Positions 25,433 through 33,732 of a stretch of DNA of 64,000 bases are shown here, piece by piece (the stretch's first letter is position 1; each line of letters begins with the position of its first letter). Source of the DNA: Dysgonomonas sp. UBA7710 (GTDB taxonomy: Bacteria > Bacteroidota > Bacteroidia > Bacteroidales > Dysgonomonadaceae); assembly GCF_002482385.1 (NCBI RefSeq), contig NZ_DLFW01000023.1, forward strand, positions 1-64,000, read 5' to 3'. Both the position numbers and the translations under genes were made by a program. The notes beneath the pieces are model-generated. The model did no database searches. It saw only the letters and a program-made list of their open reading frames with translations, and had not been told where the DNA came from.

Positions 25433-27013
25433 TTAAAATTCCGATGTGAAATGGAATTTGATGTCTTTAAAATCTTGCTGGGCCATCATCAGCACATAGT
25501 TAGAGTCGGCCAGGAATACATCCCGTCCTTCTTTGTCTACAGCCATGAATTGCGCTTTGCGTTTTTTAAAGTCATCTAATTGCGGTTTGTTTTCACTTTC
25601 TATCCAACATGCTTTATATAAGTTGAGAGGCTCCCAGCGGCATTGCGCCCCATATTCATGCAAGAGACGGTATTGAATGACTTCGAATTGAAGTTGCCCT
25701 ACGGTGCCTATAATTTTCCGTCCGTTAAACTGGTTTGTAAATAACTGTGCGACACCTTCATCCATCAACTGGTCGATTCCTTTTTGCAATTGTTTTGATT
25801 TCATCGGATCGGCATTCTCAATGTACTTGAACATTTCAGGGGAGAAGCTCGGTAAGCCTTTGAAATGCAGGTCTTCGCCTGAAGTAAGAGTGTCTCCGAT
25901 CTTGAAGTTGCCTGTATCGGGAAGCCCTATGATATCTCCTGCATATGCCTCATCCACGGTTTCTTTTTTCTGAGCCATAAAAGCCGTAGGAGAGGAGAAC
26001 TTCAATTGCCTGTTCAGCCGGACATGCTTGTAGTTTACATTTCTTTCAAACTTGCCGGAGCAGATTTTTACGAATGCAATACACGACCGGTGATTTGGGT
26101 CCATGTTTGCATGTATTTTGAATATGAATCCGGTGAAAGAATTCTCTTCGGGACTTACTTCGCGCTCGATGGCTTCTATAGGACGTGGAGATGGTGCAAT
26201 TTTCACAAAGCAATCCAGTAATTCTTTTACCCCGAAATTATTTAGAGCCGAACCAAAAAATACGGGGGCTATCTGACCTTTCAGATATGTATTTATATCC
26301 AGTTCGGGATATACGCCGTCTATTAATTCTATGTCTTCCCTTAGCTTGGCTGCCAGTGCGTCTCCGATATGTTTTTCCAGGTCGGGACTGTTTATATCTT
26401 TGAACCCTATCGATTCGGTTACTGTCTGTTTGCTGGGAGTATACAGGTCTAATTTTTCCTGATAGATATTGTAAACACCTTTAAATCGTTGTCCGCTGTC
26501 TATCGGCCAGCTTAGGGGACGTACGCCAATTTTCAGTTCCTCCTCCAGTTCATCGAGCAGTTCGAAAGGGTCCCGCCCCTCCCGGTCCATCTTGTTGACG
26601 AATATCATAACCGGAGTATGGCGCATACGGCAGACCTCCATAAGTTTACGGGTTTGCGCCTCCACACCTTTAGCCGAGTCGACCACAATAATAACACTGT
26701 CAACCGCAGTAAGAGTACGATAAGTATCTTCTGCAAAATCCTGGTGGCCGGGGGTATCCAGTATATTTATTTTATAACCGTCGTATTCGAATCCCATAAC
26801 GGAGGTAGCAACGGAGATACCACGTTGTTTCTCTATCTCCATCCAGTCCGAAGTGGCGGTTTTCTTTATTTTGTTTGATTTTACGGCACCCGCCACATGG
26901 ATAGCTCCCCCGAATAGTAATAATTTTTCGGTAAGGGTAGTTTTCCCTGCATCGGGGTGACTGATAATGGCAAATGTACGTCTTTTATGAATTTCTTTTT
27001 CCAGTTCGCTCAT
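25433..27013 (-). CDS. prfC: peptide chain release factor 3
   Basis: GTPase that recycles RF1/RF2 after termination, 526 residues. Seen: G1 SHPDAGKTTLTEKLL (18-32), switch region with QRGISVATSVMGFEY, G3 DTPGHQDFAEDTYRTL (about 88-103), G4 NKMDREGRDP (about 142-151), and the RF3-specific C-terminal domain. Full length and clearly RF3, not EF-G. ATG at 27013; -7 box at 27136-27143; palindrome copy at 27038-27050 in the leader. Confidence 0.97.
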   Translation of the reverse strand: MSELEKEIHKRRTFAIISHPDAGKTTLTEKLLLFGGAIHVAGAVKSNKIKKTATSDWMEIEKQRGISVATSVMGFEYDGYKINILDTPGHQDFAEDTYRTLTAVDSVIIVVDSAKGVEAQTRKLMEVCRMRHTPVMIFVNKMDREGRDPFELLDELEEELKIGVRPLSWPIDSGQRFKGVYNIYQEKLDLYTPSKQTVTESIGFKDINSPDLEKHIGDALAAKLREDIELIDGVYPELDINTYLKGQIAPVFFGSALNNFGVKELLDCFVKIAPSPRPIEAIEREVSPEENSFTGFIFKIHANMDPNHRSCIAFVKICSGKFERNVNYKHVRLNRQLKFSSPTAFMAQKKETVDEAYAGDIIGLPDTGNFKIGDTLTSGEDLHFKGLPSFSPEMFKYIENADPMKSKQLQKGIDQLMDEGVAQLFTNQFNGRKIIGTVGQLQFEVIQYRLLHEYGAQCRWEPLNLYKACWIESENKPQLDDFKKRKAQFMAVDKEGRDVFLADSNYVLMMAQQDFKDIKFHFTSEF

Positions 27014-27037
27014 CGATTACTTTACTTAATAATATCA

Positions 27038-27050
27038 AGGTCTCGGTCCT
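27038..27050 (-). repeat. dispersed palindrome copy in the prfC leader
   Basis: Read toward prfC the core is AGGACCGAGACCT, in the sense orientation, 24 nt before the ATG. It is the most diverged of the gene-proximal copies. Confidence 0.4.
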
Positions 27051-27135
27051 GTCCGTTGCCTGTCAAAACATAATAACAAATATTGGTTTCTAAATGCAAC
27101 ATCAAATATTTTCTTTAGACTTATCTTATAAGGTG

Positions 27136-27143
27136 CAAAAGTA
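27136..27143 (-). promoter_or_regulatory. -7 promoter box of prfC (TACTTTTG)
   Basis: CAAAAGTA on the plus strand. It directly abuts the T-tract of the upstream terminator (27144-27179), so one transcription unit ends where the next begins. Confidence 0.6.
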
Positions 27144-27179
27144 ATAAAAAAAGCGAAGACAATAGTCTATTACCTTCGC
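27144..27179 (-). terminator. intrinsic terminator of the lipoprotein/rfbD unit
   Basis: On the minus strand GCGAAG pairs with CTTCGC (27153-27158 with 27174-27179 on the plus strand), with inner pairing AATAG/CTATT, followed by a run of seven or more T. Positioned 84 bp after the minus-strand lipoprotein gene. Confidence 0.75.
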
Positions 27180-27263
27180 ATTGGAATTATTTATTTCGTA
27201 ATATTTTCAGATGGATAGTTTTTACCCTGATGTCTGAGATTAAAGTGCTGATTGTTAGATTTT

Positions 27264-27818
27264 TTAATTGGGTGTAAATTTAAATTCAGGGCTTATCTGA
27301 TACTTTGTAATTGCGGTATCGGCTGTACCTCCCGAATCGCTGTTAATCTCATCGTAGGTATAATTGATGGTCTGAACGATTATCTCGTTTGATTTTATCC
27401 TGGACGATACTTCACTATAATATTCGACCATATCTTCATAAGCGACTATCAGATTGTCTATCAGATTACCGTTTTTGTCATAGCTAAGAAGATATTCCGT
27501 GATTTCACCGTCCGTCACTACTTGTATTGTCAGAATTTTTCCGTTTTTATTCTCCAGTAAAATTTGCCCCAGGCATAGGTCGCTGAGTTCGTACCCTTCC
27601 AGTCCCTTTACTTTTTCAAGATGCAGGCTGTTGTATTGTTCAGGTGTAAGCCTTTGTATCTTAGTTAAATCGATAGTGTTGGAATTGCTGTTTAATGAGA
27701 TGTCGGCCAAGTCGACTTTTAGAGGGTTAAGTTGTGTTTCATATAGGTTTATTTGCTTTTTCTGACAAGAAACAGATACAACCGTAAATATAAGCCCAAA
27801 AAGATAAATCTTTTTCAT
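27264..27818 (-). CDS. hypothetical lipoprotein
   Basis: A 184-residue protein with a lipoprotein signal: KKIYLFGLIFTVVSVSC, lipobox VSVSC with Cys18. The mature part is acidic and mixed alpha/beta with LTPEQYNSLHLEKVKGLEGY and a pattern of alternating hydrophobic residues (ILTIQVVTDGEITEYLLSYD). I do not recognise a family. It follows rfbD by 30 bp on the same strand and has its own downstream terminator. Confidence 0.8.
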   Translation of the reverse strand: MKKIYLFGLIFTVVSVSCQKKQINLYETQLNPLKVDLADISLNSNSNTIDLTKIQRLTPEQYNSLHLEKVKGLEGYELSDLCLGQILLENKNGKILTIQVVTDGEITEYLLSYDKNGNLIDNLIVAYEDMVEYYSEVSSRIKSNEIIVQTINYTYDEINSDSGGTADTAITKYQISPEFKFTPN

Positions 27819-27848
27819 TTTGGTTATGGTAGATGTGTAATGTGATTA

Positions 27849-28808
27849 TTATTCCTGTATAGATAACAATTCTTTGACGCAAATGTTTAAACTATTTTCC
27901 CATTCGGGAATTGTAATATTGAATGTGGTTTTGATCTTCGTTTTATCCAGTACACTGTATTCAGGCCTTGTCGCTTTAGTCGGATATTGGTCTGTGGAAA
28001 TTGGATTTACCGTGCAGGTTGTTATTTCTGCATCTTTGTGTATGGCTAATGTAAAATCGTACCAGGTCGTAATACCTTCATTGGAGTAGTGGTAGATACC
28101 GGGTTTGAAGCTGTTAGCCTCACTATAGTCCAGTATTTTTATGATTGCATTGGCCAGATCGGCAGCATTGGTCGGTGTTCCGGTTTGGTCGGCAACTACG
28201 TTGAGGGTATCCCGTTCTTTTCCATATTTTATCATTGTTTTCACAAAATTGTTTCCGAATATCGAATACAACCATGCTGTACGGATGATAATACTGTCAG
28301 GGCATGCTTTTATCAGGGCAACTTCTCCTTCTTGTTTCGATTTTCCGTATACTGATTGCGGATTCACGGTATCCGTTTCTGTATAAGGTCTTGAAGCAGT
28401 ACCATCATATACATAATCGGTAGATATGTGGATTATTTTAGCGCCGTTATTTGTGGCGGCGGCTCCCAGATTCGCTACTGCATCCCGATTGATCCTGTAA
28501 CATAATGCAACGTCGTCTTCGGCTTTATCTACAGCTGTGTAGGCCGCACAATTGACGATGTACTTTATATTGTTTTCTCTAATAAAGCCTTCAATGGCTT
28601 GCTGGTCAGTAATGTCTAGTTCTGCAACATCAGTAAAAAAGAATTGGAAATTGTTTTCATGTAAAGCGGCTATACGCTTTATTTCGTTTCCTAACTGCCC
28701 GTTCGAACCTGTTATAAGAATATTTGTTTGCACCAATTCAAACATGAAGATGTTCTTTGCGGTTTCATCCTGGTCGTCAGCTTGCTTATTTCCTGAAAAG
28801 AATGCCAT
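27849..28808 (-). CDS. rfbD: dTDP-4-dehydrorhamnose reductase
   Basis: Last step of dTDP-L-rhamnose synthesis, an NAD(P)H-dependent SDR enzyme. Seen: Rossmann motif ILITGSNGQLGNEI (about 30-43), DITDQQAIEGFI, ISTDYVYDGTASRPYTETD and the YGKSK catalytic Tyr-x3-Lys (about 151-155). The 319-residue form has a 28-residue polar extension before the fold; an internal ATG at 28745 (MFELVQTNILITG) would give a conventional N-terminus. Either start is possible. rfbA, rfbB and rfbC are not in the window, so the gene is separated from the usual rml cluster. Confidence 0.93.
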   Translation of the reverse strand: MAFFSGNKQADDQDETAKNIFMFELVQTNILITGSNGQLGNEIKRIAALHENNFQFFFTDVAELDITDQQAIEGFIRENNIKYIVNCAAYTAVDKAEDDVALCYRINRDAVANLGAAATNNGAKIIHISTDYVYDGTASRPYTETDTVNPQSVYGKSKQEGEVALIKACPDSIIIRTAWLYSIFGNNFVKTMIKYGKERDTLNVVADQTGTPTNAADLANAIIKILDYSEANSFKPGIYHYSNEGITTWYDFTLAIHKDAEITTCTVNPISTDQYPTKATRPEYSVLDKTKIKTTFNITIPEWENSLNICVKELLSIQE

Positions 28809-28824
28809 ATTTTATTTCAATTAT

Positions 28825-28893
28825 AAGTTATGAATTATGAGTTATAAATACAGAGTGAAAAACTCATGATTTATAACTCATAGCTCATAATTA
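28825..28893. repeat. inverted heptamer arrays (GARTTAT / ATAACTC)
   Basis: Three tandem heptamers AAGTTAT, GAATTAT, GAGTTAT (28825-28845) face ATAACTC, ATAGCTC, ATAATTA (28873-28893). Within them ATGAGTTATAAAT (28837-28849) pairs perfectly with 28869-28881, and an inner GAGT/ACTC stem adds to the hairpin. Sits between fabD and rfbD. Confidence 0.7.
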
Positions 28894-28901
28894 TTATAGA
28901 C

Positions 28902-29783
28902 TTATTGTTTGCCGCTGGTTGTTATGTCCGAAGCGATTTTTTTGACAAGGCCTTGCAATACATTGCCTGGTCCCAGTTCAATAAATTCAGTTGCTCCGTC
29001 GGCTACCATATGTTCCACCGATTGAGTCCATTTTACAGGTGCTGTCAACTGGGCAATAAGGTTTGCTTTGATTGTAGCGGGATCGGTTTCGCCGACAGTG
29101 GATACATTCTGATATACAGCGCACGCCGGTTTACTGATTGTTGTTGTGTTGATAGCTTCTGATAATTCTATCTTAGCCGGTTCCATCAGCGGGGAGTGGA
29201 ACGCACCACCTACTTTTAGTTTCAATGCACGTTTTGCACCTGCCGCAAGCAATAACTCGCAAGCTTTTTCTATACCCGCATTTGAGCCGGATATAACGAT
29301 TTGTCCCGGGCAGTTATAGTTGGCCGGTACCACTACCTCATCGGTGATAGATGCACATATTTCTTCAACTTTAGCATCGGGTAATCCCAGTACGGCAGCC
29401 ATAGTTGAAGGATTTAGTTCACACGCTTTCTGCATGGCAAGCGCACGTTTATATACAAGTTTCAATCCGTCTTCGAACGATAATGCGTTTGCAGAAACTA
29501 ATGCGGAAAATTCGCCTAAAGAGTGCCCTGCAACCATGTCCGGAGCAAAATCTGCTCCCATTGTCTTAGCTAATATTACAGAATGAAGGAAGATGGCAGG
29601 TTGGGTTACTTTGGTCTGACGAAGGTCTTCGTCTGTGCCTGCAAACATCAGGTCTGTGATGCGGAAGCCCAGAATCTCGTTTGCTTTTTCAAACATTTCT
29701 TTAGCAACCGGAGATGTTTCGTACAAATCTTTACCCATTCCTACAAATTGAGCTCCTTGCCCTGGAAATACAAATGCTTTCAT
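28902..29783 (-). CDS. fabD: malonyl-CoA:ACP transacylase
   Basis: Loads malonyl groups on acyl carrier protein for fatty acid synthesis. From the ATG at 29783 it has 293 residues. Seen: FVFPGQGAQFVGMG (4-17), active-site Ser in GHSLGEFSALV (about 89-99), the ANYNCPGQIVISG segment and the His-bearing GGAFHSPLM (about 198-206). A TTG two codons upstream is not needed. -7 box at 29828-29835. Followed by the heptamer hairpin and rfbD. Confidence 0.97.
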   Translation of the reverse strand: MKAFVFPGQGAQFVGMGKDLYETSPVAKEMFEKANEILGFRITDLMFAGTDEDLRQTKVTQPAIFLHSVILAKTMGADFAPDMVAGHSLGEFSALVSANALSFEDGLKLVYKRALAMQKACELNPSTMAAVLGLPDAKVEEICASITDEVVVPANYNCPGQIVISGSNAGIEKACELLLAAGAKRALKLKVGGAFHSPLMEPAKIELSEAINTTTISKPACAVYQNVSTVGETDPATIKANLIAQLTAPVKWTQSVEHMVADGATEFIELGPGNVLQGLVKKIASDITTSGKQ

Positions 29784-29827
29784 TTTCAATATTTAATAGT
29801 TAGAATAAGCGGTTAAATTTCAGCCTG

Positions 29828-29835
29828 CAAAATTA
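29828..29835 (-). promoter_or_regulatory. -7 promoter box of fabD (TAATTTTG)
   Basis: CAAAATTA on the plus strand; 44 nt before the fabD ATG. A CAAA at 29859-29862 could be the -33 TTTG. Confidence 0.55.
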
Positions 29836-29966
29836 GTAAAAAATAGAATATGATATGGCAAAATAGATTAAAATAAAAAAGTACAGGATTAAACTATCCG
29901 ATTATGATGATTTAATTTTATTATTATTTAATACGCATTAAAGCCACTAAAAAATTATAAAACACT

Positions 29967-29974
29967 TACCTTTG
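29967..29974 (+). promoter_or_regulatory. -7 promoter box (TACCTTTG)
   Basis: Perfect TAnnTTTG match, 26 nt before the ATG of the pseudouridine synthase gene. Confidence 0.65.
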
Positions 29975-30000
29975 CTCCCTATATACATTATTTTTATTAA

Positions 30001-30951
30001 ATGAGAAATACTTCAAGAAGAGATATTCCGCTGCAAGAACTAAAAGCGTCGCAACCTTGCGAATTATTGGATTTTCTGATAAACCAACAAGTCCGTAAGA
30101 GCCGTAATGCAATAAAATCACTGCTGGCACACAAGCAGATAAAGGTAAATGGTAAACTTGTTACTCAATTCGACCATGCACTTAAGGCCGGAGACAAGGT
30201 TTCGGTAATGAAGTTCGACCAGTCGCGAAAAGAAAAGAAGCTGAAAGGCTTGAAGATTGTATTTGAAGATGATGAGATCATCGTTATAGATAAAGAAGCC
30301 GGATTCCTGTCCGTATCCACTGATAAAGAGAAGTTGCGCACTGTCTACGGATCACTGAACGAATACGTAAAGAAAAAAGGAAGGAATAAAACCGACCGCG
30401 TATTTGTCCTTCAGCGTCTCGACAGGGAAGCTTCGGGATTGATGGTGTTTGCCAGAAGCGCGGAACTTCAGGAGACATTTCAGAAAAACTGGAATAATCT
30501 TGTAAAGGAATATATCTATACTGCAGTTGTAGACGGCAGGCCGGAGCAAAAAGAAGGTACGGTGACTTCGTGGCTTACCGAAAACAAAAATTATGTAATG
30601 ATGTCGTCTCCCAGTGACAATGGCGGATTGAAATCGGTTACACATTATAAAGTAATCAAATCGACAGGACGCTATTCTTTGCTCGATTTCGACCTTGAAA
30701 CCAAGCGTAAGAACCAATTGCGTATCCATATGCAAACAATCGGCCATTCTGTAGTGGGTGATAAAAAATACGGAGCTTCGAATAATCCGATTAAACGCAT
30801 TGCCCTTCATGTACGCGAACTGGTACTGAAACATCCGGTTACGGGAGAGGTCTTGGAATTTAAAAGTCCGGTACCGAAAGCAATGCAGCAATTGGTAACT
30901 GCTTTGCCTAAAAAAGAAGTACCGGCCGGGTCCGATATTAAGGAACAATAA
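30001..30951 (+). CDS. RluA-family pseudouridine synthase
   Basis: Isomerises uridine to pseudouridine in rRNA or tRNA. The 316-residue protein has an N-terminal S4 RNA-binding domain (about 22-80, SRNAIKSLLAHKQIKVNGKL) and the RluA catalytic domain with VLQRLDREASGLMVFAR (about 137-153), whose Asp is the nucleophile, plus KNQLRIHMQTIGHSVVGDKKYG near 238. RluA, RluC and RluD types cannot be separated safely by eye. Monocistronic, with its own -7 box. Confidence 0.94.
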   Translation: MRNTSRRDIPLQELKASQPCELLDFLINQQVRKSRNAIKSLLAHKQIKVNGKLVTQFDHALKAGDKVSVMKFDQSRKEKKLKGLKIVFEDDEIIVIDKEAGFLSVSTDKEKLRTVYGSLNEYVKKKGRNKTDRVFVLQRLDREASGLMVFARSAELQETFQKNWNNLVKEYIYTAVVDGRPEQKEGTVTSWLTENKNYVMMSSPSDNGGLKSVTHYKVIKSTGRYSLLDFDLETKRKNQLRIHMQTIGHSVVGDKKYGASNNPIKRIALHVRELVLKHPVTGEVLEFKSPVPKAMQQLVTALPKKEVPAGSDIKEQ

Positions 30952-31053
30952 AGTTAGGATTCTTCGAACCTTGAAGTGGGTAACTGAAAGGATTTAATGA
31001 TATGTTTTTAATTATAACAAGCTTTGACTGTTTTACATGTCGGAGCAATAAAT

Positions 31054-31066
31054 AGGTCTGTGACCT
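31054..31066 (+). repeat. dispersed palindrome copy before the XRE-cupin gene
   Basis: AGGTCTGTGACCT, a perfect 5-bp-arm palindrome with 3-nt loop, in AATAGGTCTGTGACCTTAAA; its end is 10 nt before the ATG, where a hairpin could affect ribosome access. Confidence 0.65.
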
Positions 31067-31076
31067 TAAATGTTTT

Positions 31077-31631
31077 ATGAATATAGATATTAAAGAAATA
31101 GGCCAACGCCTCAAAGGTTTACGTGAGGCTTTGGATATGACACAAGAGCAATTTGCGGCGTCTTGTAACATTCCTTTAGAAGAGTATATAAAATATGAGT
31201 CAGGTGAAAAAGATCTAACCATCAGCGTACTGAAAGGTATAGCATCTGTCCACAATGTAGATGTTTCGGTACTAATGTTTGCCGATGAACCCCGCATGAG
31301 CAGCTATTTCCTTACGCGTAAGGGGAAAGGGTTGGCAGTGAATAGGGTAGAGGCTTATAATTATCAGACTCTAGCGGGAGGATTTAATAATCGGAAGGCT
31401 GAAGTATTTGAAGTAACAGTCGAACCTAAAGCCGATGATGTTGAAATTCATCATAGCATACATACCGGACAAGAGTTCAATATGGTGCTGGAAGGCCGTA
31501 TGCTGTTGCAGATAAACGGAAAAGACCTGATTATGGAAGAGGGGGACAGTATTTATTTCGACTCCAGTCTGCCGCATGGAATGAAGGCTCTTGATGGAAA
31601 GAAAGTCAGATTTATCGTTGTTGTTTTATAA
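31077..31631 (+). CDS. XRE-family regulator with C-terminal cupin domain
   Basis: A 184-residue transcription factor: N-terminal helix-turn-helix (about 8-62, LKGLREALDMTQEQFAASCN), C-terminal cupin_2 barrel (about 112-182) with HHSIHTGQEFNMVLEGRM and a SLPHGM metal-site His. In this architecture the cupin senses a small ligand. In Bacteroidetes such genes often sit directly before an acyl-CoA synthetase gene, as here (about 100 bp), so it probably regulates that gene and itself; this is inferred. A perfect palindrome (31054-31066) close to the start could be an operator. Confidence 0.9.
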   Translation: MNIDIKEIGQRLKGLREALDMTQEQFAASCNIPLEEYIKYESGEKDLTISVLKGIASVHNVDVSVLMFADEPRMSSYFLTRKGKGLAVNRVEAYNYQTLAGGFNNRKAEVFEVTVEPKADDVEIHHSIHTGQEFNMVLEGRMLLQINGKDLIMEEGDSIYFDSSLPHGMKALDGKKVRFIVVVL

Positions 31632-31633
31632 GG

Positions 31634-31718
31634 ATTTCAAGATTTATAATTTCAAAATTTCAAGATTAAAGAGTTTAAAACAACAATTTTGAAATCTTGA
31701 AATCTGAAATCTTGAAAT
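31634..31718. repeat. inverted 11-mer repeats (ATTTCAAGATT / AATCTTGAAAT)
   Basis: ATTTCAAGATT occurs at 31634-31644 and 31657-31667; its complement AATCTTGAAAT at 31693-31703 and 31708-31718. The two pairs can fold into a long AT-rich hairpin filling the whole gap between the XRE-cupin and synthetase genes. Confidence 0.75.
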
Positions 31719-31731
31719 AAAATATATAGTT

Positions 31732-33378
31732 ATGTTAGAGCGATTTTTAAAACAAACTCATTTTGCTTCAACTCAGGATTTTGCGGAGAATTACCATATT
31801 CAGATACCTGAGAATTTTAATTTCGGATATGATGTCGTTGATGAGTGGGCAAAGACAAATCCCACTAAAAGGGCTATTTGCTGGGTAAACGACCATGGAG
31901 AGCATATTGATTTTACATTTGCGGATATAAAAGAACAGAGCGATCGCGCCGCATCTTATCTCCGATCGTTAGGTATCGGTAAGGGAGATATGGTAATGCT
32001 TGTGTTAAAGCGGCGTTACGAATTCTGGTTTGCTGTAATTGCCCTTCACAAGATAGGAGCAGTGGCCATTCCGGCTACACATCTGCTGACGAAAAAAGAT
32101 TTCATTTACCGTAATAATGCTGCTGATATAAAGGCAATTATAAGTGTGGATGACGATGTCGTTATTCAGCATGTAAATGATGCGATGGCCGACTCTCCGA
32201 CCGTAAAATTCCGTATTGCCTGTGGTGAGAATATACCGTCCGGCTGGCTCAATTTCCATCAGGGCTTAAATGAAGCAAAACCATTTGTCAGACCTGAGCA
32301 TGTAAATACAAATGAAGATATCTCCTTGCTGTATTTTACTTCGGGGACTACCGGCGAGCCAAAAATGGTGATCCATAACTTTATATATCCGCTCGGACAT
32401 ATTGTGACCGCCAAATACTGGCATAATCTGAATGAAAACAGCCTGCATCTTACGGTAGCCGATACAGGCTGGGCTAAAGCTGTTTGGGGGAAATTGTACG
32501 GACAGTGGATTGCAGGTGCTGCCGTAATGGTGTATGACCACGAGAAGTTTACTCCGCAGGCTATTCTGCATATCATACAGGACTATAAAGTGACCTCATT
32601 TTGTGCTCCGCCTACCGTTTTCAGGTTTATGATAAGGGAAGATCTTTCCCATTACGACCTGTCTTCGCTCCGGTATGCCACTACTGCGGGTGAAGCGTTG
32701 AATCCTTCGGTCTACAATGCATTCCTCGAAGGTACAGGTATTAAGATGATGGAAGCATTCGGGCAAACGGAAACTACTCCTACCATAATAACTTTCCCAT
32801 GGATGGAACCGAAGCCCGGCGCGATGGGTGTGCCTAATCCGGCTTACGATATGGACCTGATTGCAGTCGACGGACGTTCCGTTGAAGATGGTGAAGTAGG
32901 AGAGGTGGTGATTAAGACCGATAGATGGAAACCTTTGGGTTTGTTTATGGGATATTATCGGGACGAGGCCCTTACCAAGCAGGTATATTATGATGATGTT
33001 TATCATACAGGAGATATGGCCTGGCGCGATGAGGATGGATATTATTGGTTTGTAGGCCGCAGCGACGATGTTATCAAGAGTTCAGGTTATCGCATAGGCC
33101 CGTTTGAAGTGGAAAGTGCTTTGATGACCCATCCTGCTGTCGTAGAGTGTGCTATTACAGGTGTACCGGATGAGGTCAGGGGGCAGGTCGTAAAAGCTAC
33201 TATCGTACTGGCTCAGGATTATAAAGAAAAAGCGAACGACCATCTGAAACATGAGATTCAAGATCATGTGAAACAGGTTACCGCTCCATATAAATATCCC
33301 CGCATTATCGAATTTGTTGACGAATTGCCGAAGACGATCAGCGGAAAGATAAAGAGAGCGGAGATCAGAAAACAATGA
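31732..33378 (+). CDS. AMP-binding acyl-CoA synthetase (acetyl-/medium-chain type)
   Basis: Activates a carboxylic acid to its CoA thioester through an acyl-adenylate. The 548-residue protein shows the P-loop YFTSGTTGEPKMVIHN (about 200-215), TTAGEALNPSVY and EAFGQTETTPT in the adenylation domain, YHTGDMAWRDEDGYYWFVG (about 422-440), the hinge SDDVIKSSGYRIGPFEVES and the catalytic Lys in PKTISGKIKRAE (about 534-545). It resembles acetyl-CoA/AcsM-like medium-chain synthetases of Bacteroidetes; chain length is not determinable. Partner of the XRE-cupin regulator upstream. Confidence 0.93.
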   Translation: MLERFLKQTHFASTQDFAENYHIQIPENFNFGYDVVDEWAKTNPTKRAICWVNDHGEHIDFTFADIKEQSDRAASYLRSLGIGKGDMVMLVLKRRYEFWFAVIALHKIGAVAIPATHLLTKKDFIYRNNAADIKAIISVDDDVVIQHVNDAMADSPTVKFRIACGENIPSGWLNFHQGLNEAKPFVRPEHVNTNEDISLLYFTSGTTGEPKMVIHNFIYPLGHIVTAKYWHNLNENSLHLTVADTGWAKAVWGKLYGQWIAGAAVMVYDHEKFTPQAILHIIQDYKVTSFCAPPTVFRFMIREDLSHYDLSSLRYATTAGEALNPSVYNAFLEGTGIKMMEAFGQTETTPTIITFPWMEPKPGAMGVPNPAYDMDLIAVDGRSVEDGEVGEVVIKTDRWKPLGLFMGYYRDEALTKQVYYDDVYHTGDMAWRDEDGYYWFVGRSDDVIKSSGYRIGPFEVESALMTHPAVVECAITGVPDEVRGQVVKATIVLAQDYKEKANDHLKHEIQDHVKQVTAPYKYPRIIEFVDELPKTISGKIKRAEIRKQ

Positions 33379-33397
33379 TTTAATGTGATAATATGCC

Positions 33398-33445
33398 AAT
33401 GTGCCAATGTTTTCGATTATTGACATATTAGTATATTGGCACATT
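33398..33445. repeat. octamer repeat with 11-bp inverted repeat
   Basis: AATGTGCCAAT (33398-33408) pairs perfectly with ATTGGCACATT (33435-33445). The left part is a tandem of GCCAATGT units. A diverged form of the same repeat follows the tsaD stop codon at 41419. Confidence 0.65.
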
Positions 33446-33500
33446 AATTAATCGGCACATTTTCTTTATATATTATTATGATATGTAAAGAATAAAAGAT

Positions 33501-33508
33501 TATATTTG
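33501..33508 (+). promoter_or_regulatory. -7 promoter box of secDF (TATATTTG)
   Basis: Perfect TAnnTTTG match about 225 nt before the secDF ATG; no closer promoter seen, so the leader is long. Confidence 0.5.
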
Positions 33509-33661
33509 CACGCCTGAAAGTGTGTATATGTCTAAGTTTAGCCTCGTTTTGCGGGGAGAGAGGTCTGGATGTATGCGTATTTTAAGTGAAAGAAAGTATT
33601 TAATGCAGCATTATTTAATCATAACAGATCATTGCTGTTGCAGAGATGAAAGTAATAAAAT

Positions 33662-33674
33662 AGGTCTGCGACCT
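33662..33674 (+). repeat. dispersed palindrome copy in the secDF leader
   Basis: AGGTCTGCGACCT, a perfect arm match in AAATAGGTCTGCGACCTTAT, sense orientation, 58 nt before the secDF ATG. Confidence 0.65.
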
Positions 33675-33732
33675 TATTTATTTTGAATGAAATAGAAATA
33701 ATATAAGTAAATAACAAAAAGTAAAATCTAAA

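Larger units (their letters stand above)
33379..33732. other. intergenic region upstream of secDF
   Basis: About 350 bp holding an octamer repeat with an 11-bp inverted repeat (33398-33408 / 33435-33445), a TATATTTG -7 box (33501-33508), a doubtful 52-codon open frame (33528-33686), a CCTCG/CGGGG hairpin at 33542-33556 and a perfect palindrome copy (33662-33674). The secDF leader would be about 220 nt. Confidence 0.7.

Noticed and set aside
30352..30948. 198-codon minus-strand open frame.
   Set aside because: Lies wholly opposite the RluA-type synthase and has no start signal or family resemblance.
33528..33686. 52-codon frame in the secDF leader.
   Set aside because: Kept only as a speculative finding: no ribosome site, no signal sequence, spans the palindrome repeat.
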